The position numbers and the translations under genes are program-made. The notes beneath the pieces were generated by a model, which ran no database searches, had not been told where the DNA came from, and saw only the letters and a program-made list of their open reading frames with translations. From Trematomus loennbergii (lineage: Eukaryota; Chordata; Actinopteri; Perciformes; Nototheniidae), in the NCBI GenBank assembly GCA_012861695.1, contig JAAOOA010000368.1, positions 310,001 through 374,000 of the forward strand: a stretch of 64,000 nt of DNA, given 5' to 3'. This document shows, in pieces, positions 28,101 through 37,528 of this stretch; the first letter of the stretch is position 1, and every line of letters begins with the position of its first letter.

Positions 28101-28817
28101 TGTTATAAACCAATATCTGATTCTAATGAGACTGAAATGTTGCTAAAAAACATAAATTATTTTATCAACACTGTTATTTTTTCCTCTGTAGGTACAGCTT
28201 CTGCGTTCCCCCCAAACTGGACCTGCGCGTCCGTCCCAAACTCGGGGAGAGGGAGGTGACTTTCTGTCATGTGACCGAGTGGATTGAAAAGAAACTGCAG
28301 GATGAGTTCCAGGTAACAAAATGCTACAGTACATATTAAAGGTCACCTATTATGCAAAATCCACTTTTTCATGTCTTCTATACATAAAGAGATTCTGAAA
28401 GTTTCAGGAAAAAAGATTCTCTCTCTTTTTGTCCTGATCCATTTATATAAAAACCTGTCTGAAAATGAGCTGATCAGATTTTGGCCACTTTATGATGTCA
28501 TAACGTTTTTTGGCTTGTGTAACCATTAGCCAATCACCAACCAAGGTAACCCCCCCCCCCCCCCACCACCTATAATATATTGATGAAAAACTGTATAATA
28601 GGGGACCTTTAATGCTTTAACTTTCTCAGCTTTGTCTCACAACTATGTATTTTTATTCCTCCAGAAAGTGTTTGTGATGCCAAATATGGACGACATATAC
28701 ATACCCCTGATGCATTCTGGGACGGTCAGCCCTCGAGCCTCTCAGTCCCAGCGCTCCCACTGCTCCTCCACAGAGTCCATCGAGAGGATCCCCCCCGAGA
28801 TCTCAGAGTCTGACTAG
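14112..28817 (+). CDS. tex2: Testis-expressed protein 2-like (SMP-domain ER lipid-transfer protein), 11 coding exons
   Basis: TEX2 is an ER-anchored lipid-transfer protein related to yeast Nvj2. Coding exons: 14112-15467, 17792-17992, 19583-19880, 20703-20977, 21183-21332, 21791-21890, 22496-22628, 23155-23292, 25135-25344, 28192-28312 and 28665-28817 (stop TAG). All introns are GT/AG; the exon 7 donor (GTCAGC) is the least certain. Domains in order: a Ser-rich N-terminus with KSLSTE-type repeats; two hydrophobic segments (FGVALLSYGYFILPLSPYV and GLALGLALGFLLGLLLI) that anchor it in the ER; a PH-like region (GWMNEIPDYDAETFH, LARKRMWNPKYPICIQL, LYLFGRTGREKEEWF); and the SMP domain (GRIFWDFLREKHWADVV, LPYFMNELTLTELDMG, ILRFVDKIAKSKYFQKATEN, NIPPPPTDRIW, HVTEWIEKK, KVFVMPNMDD). 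Exon 1 needs four one-base frame changes, near 14292, 14510, 15163 and 15390, alternating +1 and -1. Exons 2-11 are clean, which points to consensus errors rather than decay. Teleosts also have a tex2 paralogue, so this could be tex2-like. Confidence 0.92.
15468..17791 (+). other. tex2 intron 1
   Basis: Intron following the large first coding exon. Around 15635-15780 it contains a dispersed repeat (ccagttagcttagct and neighbouring sequence), with related pieces near 17260-17330 and 20150-20260. No gene, RNA or clear transposon ends were identified elsewhere in it. Confidence 0.5.
17996..18350. repeat. LINE/SINE tail repeat in tex2 intron 2
   Basis: The segment starts with tttatatagcacttttcata and gcagctcaaagtgctttac and continues into A-rich sequence. 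It shares its signature with 1600-1660 and is a common fish retroposon tail. It begins right after the exon 2 donor. Confidence 0.6.
18839..19173. mobile_element. TTAA MITE with about 40-bp terminal inverted repeats
   Basis: A 335-bp element in tex2 intron 2. The left end TTAAAGGTAGGGTAGGTACG and the sequence following it (through ccggctcgagat) are mirrored at the right end (atctcgagccgg through ccctacctttaa) over about 40 bases with few mismatches. TTAA is at both edges. There is no coding capacity. It belongs to the same structural class as 7614-8193 but to a different family. Confidence 0.85.
22106..22174. repeat. (GT)n microsatellite in tex2 intron 6
   Basis: Uninterrupted GT run of about 69 bases between tex2 coding exons 6 and 7. 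Confidence 0.97.
23584..24639. mobile_element. Non-autonomous DNA element with 24-bp perfect TIRs (tex2 intron 8)
   Basis: The 24 bases at 23584-23607 (beginning CACCAGGGGTCCTTCTCAGG) reappear as an exact reverse complement at 24616-24639. The interior has no transposase frame. The left interior holds short repeats of the type ggtcctc and gaggagcga. I could not find a convincing target-site duplication. It is embedded in a further repeat: the flanks (gacccaaatgcaggac at about 23370 and gtgacagatcgtgac at about 24728) look like the ends of another dispersed element spanning about 23340-24742. Confidence 0.7.
25371..26025. mobile_element. Foldback-type MITE with long inverted arms (tex2 intron 9)
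   Basis: The two ends, tagagaggcgaagtccc and gggacttcacctctcta, and the following ~190 bases on each side are inverted copies of one another. For example, gaattgtgccacgaattac at about 25470 is mirrored by gtaattcgtggcacaattc at about 25898. TA flanks both sides. The middle about 250 bases are unique. It begins only 26 bases after the exon 9 donor, so the pre-mRNA could form a long hairpin beside the splice site. Confidence 0.8.
26026..28191 (+). other. tex2 intron 9, remaining part
   Basis: No gene is supported. A G homopolymer near 26409-26420 and AT-rich DNA are visible. The segment around 26240-26330 shares a short motif (taaataccattaaccacac and similar) with about 19425-19450, so both introns probably carry fragments of one repeat family. 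Confidence 0.35.
28336..28612. mobile_element. TTAA MITE in tex2 intron 10
   Basis: A 277-bp element with TTAAAGGTCACCTATTATGC at the left and tataataggggacctttaa at the right. These are inverted repeats with one or two mismatches and TTAA at both ends. It belongs to the widespread fish family beginning AGGGGACCTATTATGC and is a relative of 36303-36799. A C homopolymer lies at about 28550-28564. No coding sequence. Confidence 0.8.
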
Positions 28818-29460
28818 TGCCTCGTGTTGATGATCACATATAAGGAGCATTGTGGGTAATATTCAGAGTTTAAAGATTAAAACCTGCTGTTGGTAAAAAA
28901 TATGGTCACATTTGCTGAGACTGTCACTTAATTAAAAAGTCATGTTCCTTTAAAGTCATACATTTGCCAGAAGAAAGTTGGACAAGTGTTAAATATACAA
29001 GAAGAAGAGCGATAGTCAGATAATATTACCAATATTTTACTTCATACATTTATGACCCTAATTTTCAAACTTTTAAATGTATTTCTTGAATATTACCCCC
29101 CTTGCGGTCTTTACCCTGCAAATTGGATCCCTATATTATATGTGGAAACAGGGGAGAAGCAGAGAAAAGGAGAACATAAAGTAACATTTGGCTCTAAAGG
29201 TTTTATAAGCTCTCAAATCGATTTATGCTTTGAGTTTTTTTAAGGTCGGATGTTTAGCGCTGCAGGTGTTTGGGTGGCTAATGGAGAATCTGGGGTTTGT
29301 TTGTTCAGATTCCTGTGCAAACAAAGAACTACAAGTGATACCTTTTACAAACGTTTACATGTAAATGATCCCTATGAGATTATGTAAATATCTGTACTTT
29401 TTTGCTGCTTTGATGTTTACAGCTTAATGTAATTTTGGATATAAATGATGGACTTTATTA

Positions 29461-29466
29461 AATAAA
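29461..29466 (+). terminator. Probable tex2 poly(A) signal
   Basis: AATAAA about 645 bases after the tex2 stop codon, in AT-rich 3' untranslated sequence. It is the first well-placed canonical hexamer seen before the start of the transposon cluster. Confidence 0.5.
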
Positions 29467-30841
29467 ACCTAAGTAAAACATTTGCCATTTTGTATCTCCT
29501 CCATGACACAGCTAATGAGAAATGTTTATGAGACAAGAAACACATGACATTTCCTCATTAGATGATTATGGTAAGAAACGCTCATGAAATAAATAAAAAT
29601 AAATAAATCAATGATGCAGAAGTAAAGCTGGAAAGCAATGATCCCAACTAGGGATGGGTATCGAGAACCGGTACTAAGTCAGTACCGGTACCTGATTGGA
29701 CAGTATTGGTATTGGTTAAGCCGCTGGACAAACGGTGCTGCTATTCTTAGTTGAAACAATTCTGGTTGGTTGGGAACCCTCATCCCGTGTGACGTATCCG
29801 GCTTGATTACCACTCTGATTGGCCACTGTGAATGCCACTCGTCATCTCTCCTAACAGCGCTTATTGACCCCGGGGCAGACCATAGCAGGGGCAGACGCAA
29901 CGTCTAGCTAGAAACAGCGTCTCAAGGCTTCTTAACATTTAACAACCTATTAATGATGCATACCCATTTAACGAGAAGAAACTCAGCTAACAGACGATAT
30001 TAACAATTCTACCTACACGGAACAGAAGTCCAACACCAAGAGTCTAAATCCACACTTAGCAAAACGGGCTAATGGGGCTAACGGCTACTTTAGCACATAA
30101 CTGGCAAAAGCGATATTTTCTACGTCATTTTTAAACGGTTTAAGTTGCCGTTTACACGAGGACAAAACGGCTTGTATCTGCATAGTTTCTCTTACGTATA
30201 GCCCTATTATTTACACGAGGCCGTAACAAACGGACCCTACAAACGATAACGGGTCCCAAGGTGGATAGATTTGCAAACGAAACTCTCTGGGGGGTCAAAC
30301 GAGTCAGTGTAATCGCCTCTATACGAATATTTCCTGAAAAAATAGCGATAGCCCCACCTCTCCCCGCCTCTGCTGCTCACTGCTGTAGCATGGCCAGTAG
30401 CTACTGTCAGTAGCTACTGCTAGTGCTACTGCTACTGACCATGCTACAGATGTTAGTACAACATCTACAGCTCGACCATGCTACAGATGTTAGTGCAAAA
30501 TCTACAGCTCCTCTACCACAACCATCAGCAACAAGTGGACATGGAGAATTACATGAACTACATGTTGCTAAATCCACCGCGGGGCATAAACAGAATGGTA
30601 GCCATGGCAACATTGCTCCGGGCCATGCTCCGGGCTGCTCCGGGGTCTTCTTCGCTGCTTTTGGTGAATTTGTGGCGGAAGTTACAGCGCCACTTACAGT
30701 CCCGGCATATGTACTACAGCGTTTCCAGCGGTCTCGTTTGAACAGACACGTTAAATGAAACGAATGCATGTGAACGAAAAACTTTGGAAAGCGCATACTG
30801 TGCATAAACGCAAACGTTCCCGTGTGCATATGGCCTAAAAG

Positions 30842-30907
30842 AGGCTCTGAGAGACTCTGGGAGATCCCCAAACCAGTTTTATGGATATGACTATGTTGTG
30901 TGTGTGT

Positions 30908-30942
<35 letters not shown>

Positions 30943-31022
30943 TTCAGTTCCCAGCAACCTTCAGGAAGAAGCATGATACTTTTGTAATCTTGCAGGAATG
31001 TAGACAGTTTATTATATCACAT
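30842..31022 (+). mobile_element. Left piece of a split retroposon-like fragment
   Basis: This piece (for example ctgggagatccccaaacc and cagttcccagcaacc) matches the reverse complement of 37412-37528. Its continuation is found at 35209-35750, so the two pieces were one sequence before a roughly 4.2-kb insertion. A (GT)n run at about 30898-30940 has expanded inside it. Confidence 0.65.
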
Positions 31023-31111
31023 TATTACATGGCTTAGTTGAATACTCGATTCTGATTGGTCAATTCAGAACACGTGACACGTTGTTAATCCAGAACAGAC
31101 AGACCGCTGTC

Positions 31112-33517
31112 CATGCCCGGCGCCGTGGGAGGGCCAGGGAGGGCCAGGCCCTCCCATTTGACATTCCTGCCCTCCCCAATAAACAAGTTTTTTATTATTT
31201 ATTAAAAAAAAATTTCAAAGATTTTTTTTTTTTAATTATAAATAAACTGTGAACTTTTATGCTACGATGTATGTGATGTCAGATAGTAACTACAAAAAAA
31301 AATCGCAGGCTACGTCAAATAAATTCATGTGTCTGTTGTGATTTGTGATTCGTCCACATTTAGACCAATCACAGCGTCACACTCTGCCGCCTATTCTGGA
31401 TTTGTTTATTGTTTATTGTGCATTCTGTAGACTCCCATTTCGGTTTGAATTACAAAATGGACATCAGAAATTGGCTTAAAAGGTCTAAGGATTTATTAAA
31501 ACGAAATAGCGATGAAAGAACTGCAGCCGATGGTGCTGCTGGCGACCCTGCACCTGCCGTTGCAGCAGCACGCCTTAATGTCACAAGCTTGACCTCGGCA
31601 AACCCCGGGGCTGAGTTAGCGAGCCCAATCCTTGACTCATCAAGGCGGGCGCCACCAACGCTGTCCTCCGAGGCACAGCTGCTTGTGCCCCTACCAGTGG
31701 CGTCGCCTGGCCTGGGCATCCGGGGCTTTAGCCCCGAATGTTTTTCTGTAGCCCCGGACAATTCTCCCTCAATAATATAATACATTAACCGTGCTTTATG
31801 TGAACCTCATCATGACACAAGAGAGGACGGTAGCACTGTAATTTCCCGTGTTCATTGAATGCAACAGAGGCATGACACCAGACCAATCAGAGAGTTGCAT
31901 GGAAATAAACGTGTGCTTGTGTCATTCAAGCGGCTCTGTGTGTGTGTGTGGCAATAGCGCATGTGAGAGAGAGAGAGAGGGGGGGAGAGAGGGAGAGAGG
32001 GGGAGGGAGGGACCACATGGACCGTGTTGTTAGCATCTGGTTAGCTAGCTGCACTAACGGACATATGGAGCCGTTTGTTCCACAAGAAGCTGGAGGAGAG
32101 TCCTCTCCTCTCAGACTGAGAGACTCAGGTGAGCTAAAGGACTCTCTTGTTTAGATACATAACTTTAGTCTAAGTTATCTCAGTGGGTCTCAAACGGTTT
32201 GGTCACAAATTATTCAAAAGATTATTTCCGCGGCACACCTTCATATGATCATTATAGTTATAAAAAAAATAAGAGAATAAAGGAAAAACAGTTATGAAAT
32301 ACTATATGGCAGTAAAACAAGAATAGAGTTTAAAAGGGGAGTGATTAGTAAAATATCCATAAAGAAAAAGTACATCTGTTTACAGTTCTGCTTCATATGG
32401 GTGTTGAGAGAGGTATCCATAGATCTCTTCATTTTGCTCTCAAAGTGCACCAGATTGATGCATCTAACTTCAATATTTAAAAAAAAATCTTCCCGGGGGA
32501 GCATCCCCCCGGACCCCCCTCGAGGAGGTGAGCCCCCCACTCATAAAAAATACCACTTTACCCCTGCCTATATGCCGTGAGCTGATTATCGAGCCTTCAT
32601 TGTAACAGTCGCGGGTGTACTGTGTGTGTGCGTGTGGGGAGTGTTGCAGTAAAAAATGCCACTGTAGTGCCGCAGCCACTGTGGGCTAAGCCCCGAATGT
32701 TTTCAGGTCCAGGCGACGCCCCTGGCCCCTACCATCACCACCTGCGTTGCCACACCCTGTACCACACCCGCCAGCATCCTCCTCCTCCGTGCCGGTGCCT
32801 CCACTACAGACGCTATCTTGCAGCACATCAACAGGTACTATTGGTACGCTCAAAGACCAACAGCCCCAGATGCTCTTGGGGTTAATAAACCCAACCAGGT
32901 GAAACTGGATCGTTATTCAGGGAGATTGTTTTCAGGAAAGAAGCGCACTTTTGCCACTGCATGGTACAACAGACCATAGCTTGAATATTCGCTAAAAGCA
33001 GACGCAGCCTTTTGTTTCCCCTGTAGACAGTTTAAAGTAAATACGTCTTCATCTGATGCGGCTTTTACTGTCAAAGGTTTTTGCGACTGGAAACCCGCAT
33101 TACAGACTGATAAAGGACTGCTAAGACATGCCGCATCAAAAGAACAGATTTCATGTGAGAGTTTGTAGAGAGAGAAACAGATACGCGAGGAAACAAATAA
33201 GGAAATTAGTACTTTGGTGCACACAGATCAGCTGGCACGGAACCGTTATTACGTGTCAGCTGTCGTTGATATTATAGCTTTTTTTAGCTGTCAACCAACT
33301 CCCTCTCAGAGGTGACCACGATTGTACTCCACAGCATGTCCGAGTCAGGCAGTGGGCTCTTCCTATCGCTGTTTGAGTATACGCTGCACAAAGATGCAGA
33401 GTTGGCCTTGCTGTTTGATATATATTGTGCCGCAGGCCCGCAGCACATGACGGTTTTGTGTGCCCTCCCATGAAAATCATATGCCCTCCCTTTAGATTTG
33501 TTCTGGCGCCGGGTCTG
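31112..33517 (+). mobile_element. hAT element with degenerate ZMYM1-like (TTF-type) transposase, third layer
   Basis: Target duplication CCGCTGTC is at 31104-31111 and 33518-33525. The ends are CATGCCCGGCGCC on the left and GGCGCCGGGTCTG on the right, imperfect inverted repeats. Inside, a frame from about 31456 starts MDIRNWLKRSKDLL, typical of TTF-type zinc-finger hAT proteins. After a nested insertion the frame resumes with pieces such as AAFCFPCRQFK, AFTVKGFCDWK, KGLLRHAASKEQ and LFEYTLHKDAELALLF in shifting frames with stops. The catalytic C-terminal part is missing, so this is a deleted, inactive copy. Confidence 0.8.
31695..32724. mobile_element. hAT-type non-autonomous element inside the ZMYM1-like transposase, fourth layer
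   Basis: The 8-bp sequence GCCCCTAC occurs exactly at 31687-31694 and 32725-32732. Between them the element runs from CAGTGGCGTCGCCTGG to CCAGGCGACGCCCCTG, inverted repeats with one mismatch. Removing it rejoins the transposase-like reading of the surrounding element. The interior holds a GA-rich run (about 31965-32010), a GGGGAGCATCCCCCCGG-type block near 32496, and no transposase. Confidence 0.88.
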
Positions 33518-34058
33518 CCGCTGTCAAGGATTTATGACCGTTGTTAAGGACGCTCAAATCTGCAGAAAGAAGTCCGGTCGATTGAACTGTATACAGTTTG
33601 GCAGAATTGCTTTTCGAACTGACAAGACAAGAGCGACAAGGAAACAGCGGAGAATTAACGGGCAGAAACCCTCCTTTTTACGCAGCGGTCCAGACATAGA
33701 CATCAAACGGCGACACATATTCAGTTGCCAGTTACTTTTGCATTAGGGCAGGGATATCTAGATACTTTCCAAGGTTTGACATAATGAATTGTGCTACTAT
33801 TAAAGCAAGCAACGATGTTTTCAAATCTGTAATCAAAAAGCTCCTCAAAAACGCTATCGAAGCAGTTCCTGCCGTTGCAACAGCCTAGTTCAAACATCAA
33901 CAACGGACTATTTTTCGTAGCGGATGAATGTCATTTTAAATCAGTTACAACTATGTTTTTAATCATTAAAAACATTTTCTAAAACAATAAAAGCATTTCA
34001 ATTAATATTGGGAGTCATATCGTTACTTTGTTGAGAATGTGGCCATGTAATAAGCGGG

Positions 34059-34192
34059 ATAATGTGCAGCGACTTGGTCATTATGGGTAAAAGAACACCT
34101 TCATGCCGATCTAGATCCTCCGCTTCGCGTCGGGCTCCTGATCTGCCTGTCGGTGTTCTTTTACCCATAATGACCGCGTCGCTACACATTAT
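34059..34192. repeat. 41-bp-arm palindrome
   Basis: 34059-34099 (ataatgtgcagcgac through aaagaacacc) is the reverse complement of 34152-34192 with four mismatches, around a 52-base centre (…gatctagatcctccgcttcg…). It could form a long hairpin. It belongs to the second-layer element, whose right end is displaced by the insertion at 34194. Confidence 0.8.
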
Positions 34193-34193
34193 C

Positions 34194-35197
34194 TAGACCC
34201 TCCAGAAAAACGCGGGCTAAAATCCTAGATTATGCGGGCTAAAATCCTTGATTATGCGGGCTAAAATCCTTGATTATGCGATTAAACATGCGGGGTTTTT
34301 ATGTGATTTTATGCGGTGAAGTTGCGAAATATGCGTAAATATGCGGAAAGTTGCGAAATATGCGGGAGGCGGAAAAAAGGTGATTCTTCTCCCACACCCT
34401 GTTACTAGGCTACTACTGAATGAAAGTGAGCCCTTTTAAAGAGTTCCTATGATAAACAAGCATACTAGAAGCAAGCTACATCACAAAGTGTTATTTATGT
34501 AATATATGGGCTATTTTAATCACTCTCTCTCACACACACACACTCTTCTCCGCCTCATTCTGTTTTCATTTACTCGTTCGTTATCTGACCAGCTTCAATC
34601 TTGTAGGCTACTCACCTCGTTTCTTGTAGCCCTCGAAAGGGTTTTGGAGGTTGATGCCTCGGTGAACGTGAGTTGTTTGACTTTCTTGTCCGCGCAGCAG
34701 CAGAAAGCATTTTAGAATGTTGAATGAATCAAAGTGGGTCGTCACCGTCGATTTTCTCTTATGCTCCAACACACAGTTGCACGGGGTGCAGAATAGTTTC
34801 CCCCCACTTTTGTGCAAGACATCGGGGTACTGCTTTGCCCGGTCTTTAGCAGAAATGTTCGTAGGCAAATGAGATGGATTCGATTTTTTCATCTTGGTCA
34901 GAGCCGTATAATAGTATAATAGTATATAATAATAATAATAGTATAATAGTATATAATAATCTATATGGCGCTGATCTTGTTGTTTTCTCTCGTGTGAGTT
35001 CCACACATTCACTCTACCTGCGCGAGCTGATGACATCACTACTTCACGTTAACTTTTTTCCCCCTCAACTTTGTGTGGAAAAATGCGGGGATTATGCGAC
35101 CTTTTAATAAATATGCGCCCTTTTAAAAATCTGCGCCATTTTGCTGATTATGCGGTAAATTATGCGATCGCATAATCGCGTTTTTCTGGAGGGTCTA
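34194..35197 (-). mobile_element. DNA element with CGGBP1-like zinc-finger frame
   Basis: The ends are TAGACCCTCCAGAAAAACGC and its reverse complement (gcgtttttctggagggtcta), flanked by the direct repeat ATTATC on both sides. Minus-strand coding around 34720-34890 reads ISAKDRAKQYPDVLHKSGG then LFCTPCNCVLEHKRKSTV, the BED-like zinc finger shared by CGGBP1 and related hAT transposases. The transposase catalytic region is absent. Near both ends there are repeats containing gattatgcggg and atatgcg. The 6-bp duplication is shorter than the 8 bp usual for hAT, so the exact superfamily is open. Confidence 0.75.
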
Positions 35198-35208
35198 ATT
35201 ATCCCTTA

Positions 35209-35750
35209 CCTGTGCACTGCCATCACTATCAGAAGTGACCAGAATTATTCCCACTGTTTTAAAGAAGAATAACAAGACATTATTTTATTATTTTACAAGA
35301 GGAAATTAAATATATTCAATTTATATGTATATTTAATTTATGTTTGGTGCAAAGAAACAATATCTGAGGTCCATAATCACAGGAAATACAATATCTACAG
35401 TCATTGTCTTAATTGGAAAGCAAAACAAGTACCTCAATAATGCATCAAGTACAATACTGGAGTAAATTAATTTAGATATAATCTGACATTGTTTTTATGG
35501 AAATAAAGTTATGTGAATGCTGGATTAAGGTGTACTCTGCTGCCCTCTTATGTTTGCTTGTAGACTCGACATTGTATATATTCATAACAGAAGTTCAACA
35601 GTTGAATGTCCTTTAATTGTGACTTATTTTTCACATACTATTTTGGTTATGTTTTTTGTTTTCTTTGTATTGTTTCTGTTCTGATTTGATGTAAAGCATC
35701 TTTGAGCATTAGGAAAAGCGCTATAAAAATCCCATGTATTATTATTATAA
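35209..35750 (+). mobile_element. Right piece of the split retroposon-like fragment
   Basis: The segment ends in the LINE-type tail gcatctttgagcattagg, then aaaagcgctataaaaatccc and a TTA-rich microsatellite. It is an inverted copy of 36871-37411, with arms of almost equal length (about 540 bp). A partial direct copy lies at 62609-62880. Confidence 0.65.
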
Positions 35751-37374
35751 CTATACTAGTTTTAAATAATAAACGCAATAAATGGATTATAATGGTTAGC
35801 CGAACGGAGCTTCCGGTTTAGGAGATGCTCACGCAGCGTCTCATTTTAACTGAATAATGGTCATACATGGTTTACATGGATTTATGAACTGCCCCTAATT
35901 ACCGCCCCCCTTCCAGAGACACACTGTCAAACACACTCATACCTTATTGAAAAGTATTGATAACAGTATCGAAAAATACCGGTATCGATAAGCAGTATCG
36001 GTATCAGTACCAATAAAATCCTAACGATACCATCCCTAATCCCAACAGAACATGGTCAGAAAAGAACATGTACCGAATGCAAAATCCGGATGCCTAAAAT
36101 GAAATCACATGAGGAAGACGTGTGATAATGTGTGGGAGTGTGTGTGCACTGTGCACATGTCGCTCTGTAAGACTCTGTGGAGTCACAAAAACAAGCCGAG
36201 TGTGTGTGTCATTTTCAGTTTAGGAAGATATTACTCACTCCTACATCTCAAAATGTTGTTTTGCTGCTCTATTAATTCTTATAATCCCATATAAAGGACA
36301 TCTTAAAGGGGACCTATCATGCAAAATGCACTTTTGTACGTCTTTTATACATGAATATGTGTCCCCGGTGTTCCAGGGAACTCACCAAGTGTCAGAAAAC
36401 ACAACCCTCTCTATTTTCCTCCATACCCAAATCTCTAAAAAAGGGGCTGCAACGGATCTGATACAAACTGATCCAGATTTGAACACTGTCCTGACGTCAG
36501 GACGGTGGCGCTACGGCTATTGGGCCAACTCCACCAATCAGGAGGAGACAGCCACGGCCATTGCCGTTCGAAAGCGCTGGAGACGCTGTAGTACATATGC
36601 CAGGCCTGTAGGTGGTGCTGTTCTCACAGAATCAGCCCTTGCAAAAACAGAGCTAAAAAATGTCAAATTGAGCGAAATGAGGCATGGCTAAAATGCATGA
36701 TCTGTTTGGTATTTTGAAAAAAAAAAAGTATAAATATGCCTTATATAGGTATGGTCCTACACTATATTATTATAATATAGCATGATAGGTCCACTTTAAG
36801 TAGTTTGGTTGAATAAAAAAGTGTATAACAGTTCTGAGCAAGCCTCCTTAATCAGGTTTAATAGTAGTAATAATAATAATAATAATACATGGGATTTTCA
36901 TAGCGCTTTTCCTAATGCTCAAATATGCTTTACATCAAATCATAACAGAAACAATACAAAGAAAACAAAAAACATAACCAAAACAGTATGTGAACAATAA
37001 GTCACAATTAAAGGACATTCAACTGTTGAACTTCTGTTATGAATATATACAATGTCGAGTCTACAAGCAAACATAAGAGGGCAGCAGAGTACATCTTAAT
37101 CCAGCATTCACATAACTTTATTTCCATAAAAACAATGTCAGATTATATCTAAATTAATTTACTCCAGTATTGTACTTGGTGCATTATTGAGGTACTTGTT
37201 TTGCTTTCCAATTAAGACAATGACTGTAGATATTTTATTTCCTGTGATTATGGACCTCAGATATTGTTTCTTTGCACCAAACAAATTAAATATACATTTA
37301 AATTGTATATATTAAATTTCCCCTTGTAAAATAATAAAATAATGTCTTGTTATTCTTCTTTAAAACAGTGGGAA
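35490..37374. repeat. Segmental duplication unit X, copy 1
   Basis: This stretch is repeated in the same orientation at 62609-64000 with high identity. It includes the right end of the outer hAT element, its target duplication and over 1 kb of flanking sequence. Because the shared part crosses the transposon boundary, the two copies arose by duplication of a genomic segment, not by transposition. The main difference is the MITE at 36303-36799, present here only. Confidence 0.85.
36303..36799. mobile_element. TTAA MITE with a preserved empty site in the paralogous segment
   Basis: A 497-bp element (493 bp net of one TTAA) beginning TTAAAGGGGACCTATCATGC and ending gcatgataggtccactttaa. The paralogous copy at about 63428-63440 reads ggacatcttaagtagtttgg, exactly the sequence obtained by deleting the element and one TTAA. 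This proves insertion at TTAA with a 4-bp duplication. No transposase is encoded. Confidence 0.92.
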
Positions 37375-37528
37375 TAATTCTGGTCACTTCTGATAGTGAT
37401 GGCAGTGCACAGTGTGATATAAATTGCCTACATTCCTGCAAGATTACAAAAATGTCATGCTTCTTCCTGAAGGTTGCTGGGAACTGCATCACACACACCT
37501 GGTTTGGGGATCTCCCAGAATCTCTGCC
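36871..37528 (-). mobile_element. Inverted copy of the retroposon-like fragment
   Basis: Read on the minus strand, this equals 30842-31022 joined to 35209-35750, ending in the LINE-like tail and a (TAA)n run at 36864-36889. It is uninterrupted and so documents the state before the 4.2-kb nested insertion. The minus frame at 37298-37549 (including FPATFRKKHDIFVILQECRQ) may be a remnant of the element's protein, which I do not recognise. Confidence 0.65.

Larger units (their letters stand above)
31023..35208. mobile_element. Inserted element with internal palindrome, second layer
   Basis: The uninterrupted version of this site survives at about 37411-37416 (reverse complement), where ttatatcac runs almost directly into tgtgcactgcc. 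Everything between 31023 and 35208 is therefore inserted. Removing later insertions (31112-33517 and 34194-35197) leaves about 0.8 kb that begins near attattacatggcttag and ends in attatccctta. It includes the palindrome at 34059-34192. This fits a non-autonomous DNA element, but I cannot assign the superfamily with confidence. Confidence 0.55.
29649..36038. mobile_element. hAT-type element, outermost layer of a nested transposon cluster
   Basis: The left end TAGGGATGGGTATCG and the right end CGATACCATCCCTA are inverted repeats, and both sides carry the same 8-bp duplication ATCCCAAC (29641-29648 and 36039-36046). An 8-bp target duplication is the hallmark of hAT elements. The 6.4-kb length is largely due to later insertions inside it. 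Near both ends there are sub-terminal repeats of the type cagtaccggtacc and taccggtatcgat. No intact transposase of its own was recognised. The 30385-30870 part has a compositionally biased frame of unknown origin. Confidence 0.85.

Noticed and set aside
30407..30871. Overlapping open frames of about 110-150 residues on both strands
   Set aside because: Biased composition (Leu, Met, Ser, Cys), inside the hAT element, no recognised domain; I could not assign them to a gene.
34100..34151. CRISPR-like palindrome
   Set aside because: Only one inverted pair with a unique centre, no array, and a vertebrate context; it is part of a transposable element.
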